DNA of 39,399 nt from an uncultured Thioclava sp. Lineage in GTDB: Bacteria; Pseudomonadota; Alphaproteobacteria; Rhodobacterales; Rhodobacteraceae. The stretch lies in NCBI RefSeq assembly GCF_913064665.1, contig NZ_CAJYBT010000035.1:1-39399 (forward strand), written 5' to 3'. Below, one piece after another: positions 1 through 8,007 of the stretch. Numbering within the stretch: the first letter of the stretch is position 1; each line of letters opens with the position of its first letter. The notes under the pieces are model-generated. The model made no database searches and was not told the origin of the DNA. It saw only the letters and a program-made list of their open reading frames with translations. Position numbers and translations under genes: made by a program.

Positions 1-44
1 GCCATTGCGCTTCCCCGCGTGGTGGCCTATCTAGCCCCCATTGG

Positions 45-121
<77 letters not shown>

Positions 122-152
122 ATAAAATCTTTACAAGATACTAAACACTTGG

Positions 153-173
153 GCCGCCCTCTGGGCGGCTTTT
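153..173 (+). terminator. Rho-independent terminator of tRNA-fMet
   Basis: GCCGCCC (153-159) pairs with GGGCGGC (163-169) around a TCT loop, followed by TTTTG. A 7-bp GC stem plus a T run 32 bases after the tRNA fits an intrinsic terminator. Confidence 0.85.
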
Positions 174-180
174 GTGTTTT

Positions 181-443
181 GGGCGAGGCACCGAAGGAAG
201 AGCAGATCGGCACCTTGAAAAGACCGTAGGTCCCAAATCCCTTGCCCGGATTGACCGTCTGTTTTGAGACCTTGCACAGAATCTTCCCGCCCCGATCTTT
301 CGCACCGGACACTGCGGTTACAGATCGGGTCGGTTAAAGGCCTCAACCGCAGCGCCAAGGTCGAGTCGTCTGTCGCAAGGGCCGCTGCTCGGTCTGAATG
401 AGCCATTCAGAGGAAGGCGGCAGATAGCAGTCAAGCTGAGGCA
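181..443. other. intergenic stretch without a recognisable gene
   Basis: Between the tRNA terminator and the stem-loop at 444-482 I see no reading frame that looks like a protein. The longest frames (about 70-90 codons, minus strand) have low-complexity Arg/Ser composition and no ribosome binding site. The motif GCCATTC...GGAAGGCGGCAGATAGC near 401-428 loosely resembles a minus-strand motif in the spacer near 38620-38690, so this may be worn-out dispersed repeat DNA. Confidence 0.4.
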
Positions 444-482
444 CTGCCCCGCTGACAAAGCAGCGCCTTATCGGCGGGGCAG
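444..482 (-). terminator. stem-loop at the end of the ABC transporter/ligase operon
   Basis: CTGCCCCGC (444-452) pairs perfectly with GCGGGGCAG (474-482), a 9-bp stem starting 6 bases after the stop of the last minus-strand gene. The 21-base loop can fold further. No T run follows on the minus strand, so it may be a 3' stabilising or Rho-dependent element rather than a classic intrinsic terminator. Confidence 0.5.
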
Positions 483-487
483 ACCGC

Positions 488-1819
488 TTAGACCGTATCG
501 AGATAAAGCTCGCTCTGTTCCTGTTCGGACAGTTCCGCCATGTAGCGCAGCTCTTGGCGCTTGGTCATCGCGAAATTGTCGATCAACTCACGCTCAAAAA
601 TCCGTCCGATCATCTCACTGCTGGTGAAGGCCTCAATCGCGGCGCCCCATTCGGTCGGCATTTGCGGCAGATCGAGCGCATAGGCATTGCCCTTGATTGG
701 CGCGGGCGGCTCTTTGCCGTCCTTGAGCCCTTCAAGGGCTGCCCCCAGAACGGCGGCGATCATCAGGTAGGGGTTCACATCTCCCCCGGCCACACGGTGT
801 TCAATGCGGCGCGCAGAGGGGCCAGAGGCCGGGATACGCAGCGCCGAGGTGCGGTTCTCATAGGCCCAAGCGATGCCGGTGGGGGCATGGGCATCGGGCA
901 CCAGACGATCATAGCTGTTTTCGTGCGGGGCAAAGACCAGCGTCGAGCCCTCCATCGCGGCCAGACAGCCTGCCACCGCATGGCGCAGCTTGTCCGAGCC
1001 TGCCTCGGTGCCATCGTTGAAGATGTTATTACCGTCTTTGTCGAGCACCGAGAAATGCATATGCATGCCGTTGCCCGACCACTCGTCATAGGGTTTGGCC
1101 ATGAACGAGGCCGCAAAACCGTGCCGACGCGCCAGCCCCTTGACCAGCATCTTGAACAGCCACGCATCATCGGCCGCCTTGAGCGCATCGTTCTGGTGGC
1201 TCATGTTGATCTCGAACTGGCCGGGGCCAGCCTCGGAGATCGCGGTATCGGCCGGGATATCCATCGCTTCGCAGGCGTCGTATAGCTCGGTGAAGAAGAT
1301 ATCGAACGCATCGAGCGCGCGCAGTGACAGCACCTCCCCACCCGAGCGGCGCTTGCCCGAACGCGGGCTGGGCGGCACGCGCAACTGCTTGCCGGAATCA
1401 TCGATCAGGAAGAACTCAAGCTCGGTCGCGACCACGGGCGTCAGGCCCATCGCGGTGTAGCGTTCAGCCACACGCGCCAATGCCTGACGCGGATCGCCCG
1501 CGTAAGGTTTGCCATCCATGTGAAACATCCAGATCGGCAGCAGCGCGGTCGGGGCCTCAAGCCACGGCATCGGCAAAAAGCCCCGTTCGGTCGGCATCAA
1601 CAACCCGTCGCAATCACCCGATTCAAAGACCAGCGGGCTGTCTTCGATATCCTCGCCCCAGATGTCGAGGTTCATCACCGAAAACGGAAACCGCGTGCCC
1701 TCGCTGAAGACCTTGTTGGCAAAGCGTGCGGGCAGCCGTTTGCCCCGCGCCACCCCGTTAAGATCTGCCGCCGCGACGCGGATCGTGCGCACATCGGGAT
1801 GATCGTGCAGCCAGTCCAT
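488..1819 (-). CDS. glutamine synthetase family protein (PuuA-like gamma-glutamyl-amine ligase)
   Basis: 443 residues, the usual length of the GlnA/PuuA ligase family, which joins glutamate to an amine using ATP. The beta-grasp region covers about 10-100 and the catalytic barrel the rest. Metal/substrate motifs are visible: TELEFF (E133, E135), SEAGPGQFEIN (E196, E203), NGMHMHFS (H253, H255) and the NRTSALRIP...RRIEHR stretch at 322-342. The ATG is preceded by AGGTGA and sits 3 bases after the upstream permease stop, so it is the last gene of the transporter operon. Its context suggests it glutamylates what the importer brings in; the substrate (putrescine, another amine or amino acid) cannot be told from sequence. 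It is unlikely to be the housekeeping glutamine synthetase because it lacks that context and is more PuuA-like. Confidence 0.88.
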   Translation of the reverse strand: MDWLHDHPDVRTIRVAAADLNGVARGKRLPARFANKVFSEGTRFPFSVMNLDIWGEDIEDSPLVFESGDCDGLLMPTERGFLPMPWLEAPTALLPIWMFHMDGKPYAGDPRQALARVAERYTAMGLTPVVATELEFFLIDDSGKQLRVPPSPRSGKRRSGGEVLSLRALDAFDIFFTELYDACEAMDIPADTAISEAGPGQFEINMSHQNDALKAADDAWLFKMLVKGLARRHGFAASFMAKPYDEWSGNGMHMHFSVLDKDGNNIFNDGTEAGSDKLRHAVAGCLAAMEGSTLVFAPHENSYDRLVPDAHAPTGIAWAYENRTSALRIPASGPSARRIEHRVAGGDVNPYLMIAAVLGAALEGLKDGKEPPAPIKGNAYALDLPQMPTEWGAAIEAFTSSEMIGRIFERELIDNFAMTKRQELRYMAELSEQEQSELYLDTV

Positions 1820-1822
1820 AAT

Positions 1823-2650
1823 TCACCTGATGATTTGTGGCCTGAAGCGCATTTTCATTCGCCGCTCGTGCGGCAGATGGCGGTTCAGACGCCGGTTGAT
1901 AAAGCCAAAGATCGTGATCACCGATAGCGTCAGCAAGATGAAATAGAAAGCCGCGATCGGATAGGGGATGAAAGGGTTGAAGGTCTTGTCCGCAAAGTAT
2001 TTCGCATAATAAAGGGCATCGCCCTCTTGGCGAAAGGCCGGGAAGCCCGAGAAGAAGACCAGCGTTGTGGCGTGAAACAGAAAGATCGCCTCATTGGTGT
2101 AAGACGGCCAAGCCAGCCGCAGCATGGTCGGCCACGTCACCCGGCGAAACTTGTTCCAGCCAGAAAGGCCATAGGCATCCGCCGCCTCAAGATCCCCCTT
2201 GGGGACCGAGCGCAGCGCGCCATAGAAAATCTCGGCAGCATAGGCAGAGGTGTTGAGAAACAGCACGAACAGCGCCCCTGCCCAAGCCCGCGTCAGCCAA
2301 TCGGTCTCCACGGTGATGCCAAACACCGGAAAGCCAGCACGCGGCATCATCGCCAGCGCCTCATAGGCGAGGAAAAACTGGATAAACAGTGGTGAGCCGC
2401 GGAAGACGAAAATGAACCATTCGGCGGGCTTGCGGATCAGCCTTGTTTCGGTGTTCTTGGCCAGCGCCAGCGCGGTGGCCAAGAAGAACCCACCCAGCAG
2501 CGCGAGCACGCCGAAATAGATGTTCCACACCATGCCAGACCCGATCAGCGTGAATTGCTGACACATCGTGAAATCCGAGCGCGGCAACAACCGTTCGCCC
2601 ACGCCAACCGAGCGCAGGCCGTAATCGGCGATGGTCTGGAGACAGCTCAT
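1823..2650 (-). CDS. polar amino acid/opine-type ABC transporter permease (HisM/OccM-like)
   Basis: 275-residue inner-membrane permease of the polar amino acid uptake family. Hydrophobic segments lie at about 38-64, 85-105, 128-150 and 225-250. The cytoplasmic EAA loop that docks on the ATPase is visible as LEAADAYGLSGWNKFRRVTWP (about 178-198). The proline/charge pattern FVFRGSPLFIQFFL near 80-95 is typical of HisM-type subunits. Its ATG overlaps the stop of the previous permease by 4 bases (ATGA), so the two are translationally coupled and probably form the heterodimeric membrane channel. The ligase gene follows after 3 bases. Confidence 0.92.
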   Translation of the reverse strand: MSCLQTIADYGLRSVGVGERLLPRSDFTMCQQFTLIGSGMVWNIYFGVLALLGGFFLATALALAKNTETRLIRKPAEWFIFVFRGSPLFIQFFLAYEALAMMPRAGFPVFGITVETDWLTRAWAGALFVLFLNTSAYAAEIFYGALRSVPKGDLEAADAYGLSGWNKFRRVTWPTMLRLAWPSYTNEAIFLFHATTLVFFSGFPAFRQEGDALYYAKYFADKTFNPFIPYPIAAFYFILLTLSVITIFGFINRRLNRHLPHERRMKMRFRPQIIR

Positions 2651-3528
2651 ATGTCGGCCTTTCGCAGCGCTTCACCACCCGCCGTCGCCTGCCCGAAGGA
2701 CAGTTTGCGATTGATGCGATTCAGCACGATCTCAGAGAGCTTCGTCATCACGAGATAGAACACCAACAGCACGAGGAAGTAATAGACCCGCCAATCGGGA
2801 TGGGGATAGGCGTAAACGGTGGATTTCGTGGCCCCCAATTCGCGCGCCCAATAGACGATGTCCTCGATGCCTAGCAGGAACAGCAGCGGCGTGGCCTTGA
2901 TCAGGATCATCCACAGATTGGACAGGCCGGGCAGCGCATAGGTCCACATTTGCGGGATCAACACCCGGCGCGTGACCTGGGCTTGCGTCATGCCATAAGC
3001 CTCGGCGGTTTCAAGCTGGGCGCGCGGCACCGCCTGCATTGCGCCATACAGCACATTGGCCGCGAAGGCCCCAAACACCACCGCAAAGGCAATGACAGCC
3101 AGCGAAAAGCCGTAAATCTCGTGATAGATTTGGGGTGCAGAATTCAGCGGCATTTTCGCCGCCGCGCAGACGTGAAATTCATTGCCTGCAAAGACCGGTT
3201 GGTTCCAGTCGGGGCATTTTATTCGGTTGCGCATATATTCGATCCCCTCATCCATCGCGATCGGGACGAAGAGGAAAAAGATGATGTCGGGCACACCGCG
3301 CACCATCGCCGTATAGCCGCGACCGACCCAGCGCAGCGGGGTGATCCTTGAACGCGCCGCCAGCGCTCCGCTAAAGCCAAACAGCAGCGCCACGGGGGCG
3401 GTGACAACCAACAGCACCAGCACAATCCCGAACGAGCCATAGAACAGCATCTGCTTACCCGTGGTCAGGTAACACAGCATCCATGACAGCCCATGAAGCG
3501 ATGAGGGATCAGAGCAGGTTGAAAACAT
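2647..3528 (-). CDS. polar amino acid/opine-type ABC transporter permease (HisQ/OccQ-like)
   Basis: 293-residue permease, partner of the downstream one. Membrane segments are at about 25-58, 82-95, 140-165 and 245-262. The paired family motif VRGVPDIIFFLF (about 77-88) and the EAA loop LETAEAYGMTQAQVTRRVLIP (about 173-193) are present. A soluble loop at about 95-135 is rather long and has cysteines (IKCPDW, HVCAAA), as in some proteobacterial opine/arginine permeases. The gene follows the binding-protein gene after 43 bases that contain a strong stem-loop. The 4-base overlap with the next permease supports one operon. Confidence 0.92.
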   Translation of the reverse strand: MFSTCSDPSSLHGLSWMLCYLTTGKQMLFYGSFGIVLVLLVVTAPVALLFGFSGALAARSRITPLRWVGRGYTAMVRGVPDIIFFLFVPIAMDEGIEYMRNRIKCPDWNQPVFAGNEFHVCAAAKMPLNSAPQIYHEIYGFSLAVIAFAVVFGAFAANVLYGAMQAVPRAQLETAEAYGMTQAQVTRRVLIPQMWTYALPGLSNLWMILIKATPLLFLLGIEDIVYWARELGATKSTVYAYPHPDWRVYYFLVLLVFYLVMTKLSEIVLNRINRKLSFGQATAGGEALRKADI

Positions 3529-3538
3529 CTATTTGGTT

Positions 3539-3564
3539 GGGGGCAAGCCGCGCGGCCCGCCCCC
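3539..3564 (-). promoter_or_regulatory. intercistronic stem-loop between binding protein and permease genes
   Basis: GGGGGC (3539-3544) pairs with GCCCCC (3559-3564), and inside it GCC-GCGC-GGC forms a second stem. It lies between the binding-protein stop and the first permease start. In histidine- and maltose-type operons, stem-loops at this place protect the upstream mRNA and allow more binding protein than permease. I infer the same role here. Confidence 0.6.
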
Positions 3565-3571
3565 TTTCCGA

Positions 3572-4294
3572 TCAGTTCTTGAACGTCAGCGCATCAGCGC
3601 CGAAGTATTTCACGAGCAGCTTGTTAAGCGAGCCATCCGCTTTCATCTTGGTGATGCCATCGTTGAATTTGTCTTTCAGCGCGGTGTCGGATTTGCGCAG
3701 GCCGATGCCGATACCATCGCCGAGCGCGACATCCTTACCCACGAACTGGAACCCGTCCGTACCAGCAAACGGCTTGAGCGCGTCTTTATCGGCAAACACC
3801 GCATCGGCCTCGCCGTTTTTCACGGCTGCGATGGTGTCATCCAGCGTGGCATATTCGGCCAGCGTTGCGCCGGTTTCGGCCACATGGGCGGCCTGAATCG
3901 TGCCGGTCTGGGCTGCGACAACGCCGCCCTTCAGGTCAACATCGGGCGTCATCGACAGATAGGCCGAGGCGGCCGGCGGGTAGTAAGCTTGCGTGAAATC
4001 AATCGATTTCTTGCGCTCGTCGGTGATCGACATGCCCGCCATGATCGTGTCGTAGTTGCCCGACAGCAGGTTGGGGATGATCGAATCCCAGTCATTGGTG
4101 ACCCAGGTGCAGGTCAGGCCTTCCATTTCGCACAGCTTGTCGCCCAATTCGCGCTCAAAGCCGGCAACTTGACCGTTATCGTCGATGAAGTTGTAGGGAG
4201 GGTAAGCGCCCTCGGTGCCCATGCGCACGGTTTCAGCCGCGGCGACGCCCGCGCTCAGGATGAGGGCGGCAGCAGTGAGGATGAGTTTCTTCAT
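3572..4294 (-). CDS. periplasmic amino acid/opine-binding protein of the ABC importer
   Basis: 240 residues. The start at 4294 is chosen because a clean Sec signal peptide begins there (MKKL, hydrophobic core to about 15, then GVAAA cut before ETVRMG) and an AGGG ribosome site lies upstream. The mature protein is a class 3 solute-binding protein: TEGAYPPYNFIDDNGQVAGFE near 28-48, the hinge signature TNDWDSIIPNLLSGNYD (about 72-88) and ERKKSIDFTQAYY (about 98-110). It captures a polar amino acid, opine or similar ligand and delivers it to the two permeases. The gene is third from the promoter-distal end of a five-gene operon and starts 31 bases after the ATPase stop. Confidence 0.93.
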   Translation of the reverse strand: MKKLILTAAALILSAGVAAAETVRMGTEGAYPPYNFIDDNGQVAGFERELGDKLCEMEGLTCTWVTNDWDSIIPNLLSGNYDTIMAGMSITDERKKSIDFTQAYYPPAASAYLSMTPDVDLKGGVVAAQTGTIQAAHVAETGATLAEYATLDDTIAAVKNGEADAVFADKDALKPFAGTDGFQFVGKDVALGDGIGIGLRKSDTALKDKFNDGITKMKADGSLNKLLVKYFGADALTFKN

Positions 4295-4325
4295 TTTATA
4301 TCCCTGTCGTTGATCTTGGTTGACT

Positions 4326-5120
4326 TCACGCCGGCGCGGTGGCCGACAGAAATTGTTGCAGGCGCTCCGATTTCGGCGCGCCAAACAGAGCCTCTGGCGG
4401 GCCCTCTTCTTCGATCTTTCCCATATGCAGAAAGACCACATGGTCTGACACATCACGCGCCAAACGCATGTCATGCGTTACAAGGATCATCGTGCGATGC
4501 TCGCCCGCGAGGTCCTTGATCACTTTGACCACTTCTTGCTGCAACTCGGGGTCCAGCGCAGAGGTGGGTTCGTCAAACAACAGCGCCTTTGGCTCCATGC
4601 ACAAAGCGCGTGCAATCGCGGCGCGCTGCTGTTGGCCGCCCGACAGTTGGGCGGGATAGGCGTCACATTTGTCGCCGATGCCGACCTTGTCGAGCAATGC
4701 GCGCGCAAGCGTGTCGACCTCGGCCTTGGGGCGCCCCAGCACGGTGACCGGCGCTTCCATGACGTTTTGCAAGATCGTCATATGCGCCCATAGATTGAAC
4801 TGCTGAAACACCATCGACAGATTCGTGCGGAATCGGGTGACTTGGGCGCGATCTGCGGGGCGGCGCGACAGGCCTTGGCCCTTCCACTGAACGCTCTCAT
4901 TTTCAAACAAGATCTCACCGGACTGGCTGTCTTCCAGCAGGTTGGCGCAGCGCAGCAATGTGGATTTTCCCGACCCCGAGGAGCCGATAAGCGAAATCAC
5001 CTGACCGCGACATGCCTTGATCGAGACGCCCTTGAGCACCTCAAGAGAGCCGTAGCTCTTGTGAAGATCGCGAATTTCGATGACGGGCGCATCTTGGGAT
5101 GCAGGGTCTTTTAGGGGCAC
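4326..5120 (-). CDS. ABC transporter ATP-binding protein (HisP/OccP-like)
   Basis: 264 residues from the GTG at 5120, which matches the usual size of about 255-265. Motifs in order: Walker A GSSGSGKST (46-54), Q-loop FQQF (105-108), signature LSGGQQQR (159-166), Walker B ALLFDEPTSALD (179-190) and H-loop VTHD (H216). It powers the importer encoded downstream. The frame stays open to another GTG at 5222, but that would add a 34-residue Ser/Thr-rich extension with no ribosome site. A purine-rich AGAGAAG lies about 10 bases before 5120. This is the first gene of the operon; no clear promoter was identified in the spacer before it. Confidence 0.92.
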   Translation of the reverse strand: MPLKDPASQDAPVIEIRDLHKSYGSLEVLKGVSIKACRGQVISLIGSSGSGKSTLLRCANLLEDSQSGEILFENESVQWKGQGLSRRPADRAQVTRFRTNLSMVFQQFNLWAHMTILQNVMEAPVTVLGRPKAEVDTLARALLDKVGIGDKCDAYPAQLSGGQQQRAAIARALCMEPKALLFDEPTSALDPELQQEVVKVIKDLAGEHRTMILVTHDMRLARDVSDHVVFLHMGKIEEEGPPEALFGAPKSERLQQFLSATAPA

Positions 5121-5261
5121 GCAGCGCAGCTTCTCTTTGTCCGTTTGGTCAATCTGGCGCGAATTCGATGCGGAATGCAACGGGGTCGTGACAGTTGACC
5201 CAAGGAAAAGCGGCGAAAACACGGGCAGATGACGTAAAAACAGGCGCTGCGAGCACGATGA

Positions 5262-5711
5262 TCAGTTGCGCCGTTCCTCAACGCGCCGACGGGCCAAGGC
5301 CGAATCGACATCATTCACGCCCAATAACTTTGAGGCGAGACGGATCAACGTTTCTTCATGGGCGTCGCGTTCGCCATCGGCCAGCGCAACATCCCACAGC
5401 GCCTCGATCACGCCTGCCCGGTCCTCATAGGCGACCTTATCCTTGAGCGCGCGGGTGAAGCGCACGGTGTCGGGCGCGCTTGCCTCGACCTCTTCGGCGT
5501 GGTGGCGCAATTCGCTGGCCTCATGCGTCGACAGGCCGTTGCGCGCGGCCAGCACGCGGTCGATGCGCACCTTCTCGGCCTCGGCATAATCTTCGTCCGA
5601 GCGCGCAAGACGCACCAATAGCGCCGCCAAAGCCAGCTCGCGCTCGTCAGAGGCCAGCGGATCGATCGCGGGGGCGGGATCATTCAAGATATTGAGCAAG
5701 CGTCCAAACAT
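5262..5711 (-). CDS. TerB-family (DjlA N-terminal-like) protein
   Basis: 149 residues, all helical, soluble, no signal peptide. The TerB fold shows in the two related halves: LALAALLVRLARSDEDYAEAE (about 26-46) and VIEALWDVALADGERDAHEE (about 100-119), each with an acidic D/E-rich turn that in this family is thought to bind metal. Function is not established; family members occur beside tellurite resistance genes or alone as putative stress or chaperone-linked proteins. Here it stands alone between the transporter operon and hisE, so context does not define a role. Confidence 0.8.
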   Translation of the reverse strand: MFGRLLNILNDPAPAIDPLASDERELALAALLVRLARSDEDYAEAEKVRIDRVLAARNGLSTHEASELRHHAEEVEASAPDTVRFTRALKDKVAYEDRAGVIEALWDVALADGERDAHEETLIRLASKLLGVNDVDSALARRRVEERRN

Positions 5712-5833
5712 GACTCTACAATTAAGCTCAATCGCGAAAAGGACAAGTCACGTCACAGCTAGGTGCGCAGAGTTTCCCAAGCGCCAGCCCCGCATACAGC
5801 TCTGCGCCGAAGCGTAGTGTCGCGGTGCACCCT

Positions 5834-6142
5834 TTAGCGCGCGGCTTTCTCGGCGATCCCCGAGGTGCCTTCGCGCCGCTCCAACTCGGCCAAGACTTCG
5901 GCCAGCGACACATCGCGCGCCGCCAGCATCACCAGCAGATGATACAGCACATCGCCCGCCTCATAGACCAGATTCTCGCGATCATTCTTGACCGCTGCGA
6001 TGATCGCCTCAATCGCCTCTTCGCCAAATTTCTCGGCCACCTTTTCAGGCCCTTTGGCCAGCAGCTTGGCGGTCCAGGAACTGTCAGGATCCGCGCCTTT
6101 GCGCGATTGGATCGTGGCAAAAAGCGTTTCCAGAGTGTTCAT
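5834..6142 (-). CDS. hisE: phosphoribosyl-ATP pyrophosphatase
   Basis: 102 residues, the typical size of stand-alone HisE, which hydrolyses PR-ATP to PR-AMP (step 2 of histidine synthesis). The all-alpha NTP pyrophosphohydrolase motif is visible: KFGEEAIEAIIAA near 39-51 and YEAGDVLYHLLVML near 60-73, whose acidic residues bind Mg2+. The ATG at 6142 is preferred to an upstream GTG. It overlaps the hisF stop by one base (TGATG), so the two are coupled. The fused HisI domain found in enterobacteria is absent, as is usual in alphaproteobacteria. Confidence 0.95.
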   Translation of the reverse strand: MNTLETLFATIQSRKGADPDSSWTAKLLAKGPEKVAEKFGEEAIEAIIAAVKNDRENLVYEAGDVLYHLLVMLAARDVSLAEVLAELERREGTSGIAEKAAR

Positions 6143-6900
6143 CACAACCTCACCGCAATGCCCGCATCGGCCATGTGTTGCTTGGCCTCGCGGATCGTGA
6201 ATTCGCCAAAGTGAAAGATCGAGGCCGCCAGCACCGCACTGGCCCCGCCCTCGATCACGCCCTCGACAAGGTGATCAAGCGTGCCCACGCCGCCGCTCGC
6301 GATCACGGGCACATCGACCGCATCCGAAATCGCGCGCGTCAACGGCAAGTTAAAGCCCGCCCGCGTGCCGTCGCGATCCATCGAGGTCAGCAGGATTTCC
6401 CCCGCACCTTTGGCGGTGACCGTGCGGGCAAATTCGACCGCATCGATGCCGGTGGATTTGCGCCCGCCATGGGTGAAAATCTCCCAGCGGCCCGGCGCGA
6501 CGGTTTTGGCATCAATCGCGCAGACGATGCATTGGCTGCCAAAGCGGTCGGCGGCCTGCGCGATCACATCGGGATTGGCGACCGCCGCCGAGTTGAAGCT
6601 GACCTTATCGGCCCCCGCCAGCAGCAACGCGCGCACGTCTTCATGGCTGCGCACGCCGCCGCCCACGGTGAGGGGCATGAAACATTGCTCGGCGGTGCGA
6701 GTGACGAGATCGAACATCGTGCCGCGGTTTTCATGCGTGGCGTGAATATCAAGGAAACACAGCTCATCCGCGCCCGCCGCGTCATAGGCCTTGGCAGCCT
6801 CGACCGGGTCGCCCGCATCGATCAGATTGACGAAGTTGACGCCCTTGACCACGCGCCCATCGGCCACATCAAGACAGGGGATGATCCGGGTTTTCAGCAT
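6142..6900 (-). CDS. hisF: imidazole glycerol phosphate synthase cyclase subunit
   Basis: 252 residues, standard HisF length. This (beta-alpha)8 enzyme makes imidazole glycerol phosphate and AICAR from PRFAR with ammonia from HisH. The catalytic aspartates are in [15 protein letters not shown] (D11) and [11 protein letters not shown] (near 130). Phosphate-binding glycines are in [11 protein letters not shown] and VIASGGVG. The start MLKTRIIP is chosen for conservation and a GGAG ribosome site 9 bases upstream. hisE follows with a one-base overlap. The partner hisH and hisA/hisB are not in the window, so this pair is detached from the rest of the pathway. Confidence 0.97.
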   Translation of the reverse strand: MLKTRIIPCLDVADGRVVKGVNFVNLIDAGDPVEAAKAYDAAGADELCFLDIHATHENRGTMFDLVTRTAEQCFMPLTVGGGVRSHEDVRALLLAGADKVSFNSAAVANPDVIAQAADRFGSQCIVCAIDAKTVAPGRWEIFTHGGRKSTGIDAVEFARTVTAKGAGEILLTSMDRDGTRAGFNLPLTRAISDAVDVPVIASGGVGTLDHLVEGVIEGGASAVLAASIFHFGEFTIREAKQHMADAGIAVRL

Positions 6901-6999
6901 GGTGCGGGGCTCCTTTGGGGCCTTCTTAACGCGCAACAGGGCGAACGCAAAGAGGGCTTTGCGCCAAACCGGGCCAACGCATACGTGACCCAACCGAGG

Positions 7000-7587
7000 C
7001 TAGGCGCCGACCGCCTTGCGCACCATGTCCCAGTAGATATCGGCTACCATCGCGCGGCTAAGCCGCCCGCCTTCGCGAAACCATGTGGTGACGCCCGTCA
7101 GCATGGCGATGATGGCCATCGTGGCAAGCTTGGTATCGGGGATCAGGAAGACGCCCGCCTCTTGGCCCGCCTTGAGGATTTCCTCCAGCTCGGTCTCATA
7201 GGCGCGCCGCAGCCCCTCGATCATTGCGAAATTCTCGGGGCCTAGATTGCGCAACTCCATATAGCTGAGAAACACCGCATCGGCGCGGCTGAGGTTGAAA
7301 CCGATGTGAAAGCGCACAAAGGCCTCGAGCGCGGCCATCGGCCCTGCCCCGCGCTCCTCGGCGGCCCAAGCGGCCAGCAGCTCATCCATATGGGTCTTGA
7401 GCAAATCAAACAGCAGCGCTTCTTTGTCGGGCGTGTAAAGATACAGCGCCCCCGCCTGCACTCCGACCGCCGCCGCGATCTGGCGCATAGAGACGGCCGC
7501 AAAGCCGTGGCTGGCGAAAAGCTGCAACGCCTGCTCGCGGATTTTCGGACCGGTGATTTGAGAATGCGAACCCGTTTTGCGTGCCAT
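7000..7587 (-). CDS. TetR/AcrR family transcriptional regulator
   Basis: 195 residues. The N-terminal helix-turn-helix covers about 12-58 (IREQALQLFASHGF, then VSMRQIAAAVGVQAGALYLY with the recognition helix). The rest is a helical ligand/dimer domain with ELEEILKAGQEAGVF and MLTGVTTWFREGG. The target ligand is unknown. A perfect inverted repeat lies 13 bases upstream of its ATG, inside its own promoter, so autorepression is very likely, and the divergent lipoprotein gene may be co-controlled. No ribosome binding site precedes the ATG; the predicted transcription start is at or next to it, which suggests a leaderless mRNA. Confidence 0.93.
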   Translation of the reverse strand: MARKTGSHSQITGPKIREQALQLFASHGFAAVSMRQIAAAVGVQAGALYLYTPDKEALLFDLLKTHMDELLAAWAAEERGAGPMAALEAFVRFHIGFNLSRADAVFLSYMELRNLGPENFAMIEGLRRAYETELEEILKAGQEAGVFLIPDTKLATMAIIAMLTGVTTWFREGGRLSRAMVADIYWDMVRKAVGA

Positions 7588-7594
7588 GATGCGA

Positions 7595-7622
7595 CGTTAA
7601 CTGAACGCCTGTTCAGTATCAA
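7595..7622 (-). promoter_or_regulatory. tetR promoter with TetR-type operator in its spacer
   Basis: On the minus strand TTGATA (7622-7617) and TTAACG (7600-7595) are separated by 16 bp. That spacer region holds the perfect palindrome ACTGAAC-GCCT-GTTCAGT (7600-7617 on plus), typical of TetR operators. The predicted start site is around 7588, one base from the ATG at 7587. Confidence 0.72.
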
Positions 7623-7698
7623 ACCCGAAAGCGGCCAATCGGCACTGGTGCTGGGCGCGGATGCGCCATATCTTGACGCGATCAGATCAGGAGAGAGC

Positions 7699-7929
7699 AT
7701 GCTGCGCGCCCCTTCCCTTTTGGCCTTATTGTGCCTGATGTCGGCTTGCGCGAGCACGCAGGATCAGGGCTATCCCGCACTTGTCCCGATGGAGAGTTTG
7801 CTCAGCGATGCGCCGCTTTCCCCCAGCCCCGCCCCCGCACTTGTGGCGCGCGCCGATGCGCTGCGGGCCCGCGCGGCGGCGCTGCGTGCTGTTACAGTGG
7901 TGGATGAGCGCGATCTGAGCGCGCAATAG
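7699..7929 (+). CDS. small putative outer-membrane lipoprotein
   Basis: 76 residues with a strong AGGAGAG ribosome site. The N-terminus has a hydrophobic stretch and a lipobox, LMSAC (Cys about 17), so it should be lipidated and anchored. The mature part is short, Ala/Pro-rich and ends in a helix (VARADALRARAAALRA near 50-65). No known domain is visible. It is divergent from tetR and lies 78 bases before hom; it may be expressed from the shared divergent region. Function unknown. Confidence 0.75.
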   Translation: MLRAPSLLALLCLMSACASTQDQGYPALVPMESLLSDAPLSPSPAPALVARADALRARAAALRAVTVVDERDLSAQ

Positions 7930-8007
7930 CGGCGGCGCTGCACGCCGTTGCACGGAACGCAGTTTCCCGCTAACAGGGCGCAATTCCGTTTTTGCACGAG
8001 GTTTCCC

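Noticed and set aside
5121-5222. N-terminal extension of the ABC ATPase from the GTG at 5222
   Set aside because: It adds 34 residues with no homology-like features and no ribosome site; family length fits the start at 5120.
7930-8007. Possible riboswitch or attenuator ahead of hom
   Set aside because: Only a 5-bp CGGCG/CGCCG hairpin is visible just after the lipoprotein stop; no leader peptide and no known riboswitch pattern.
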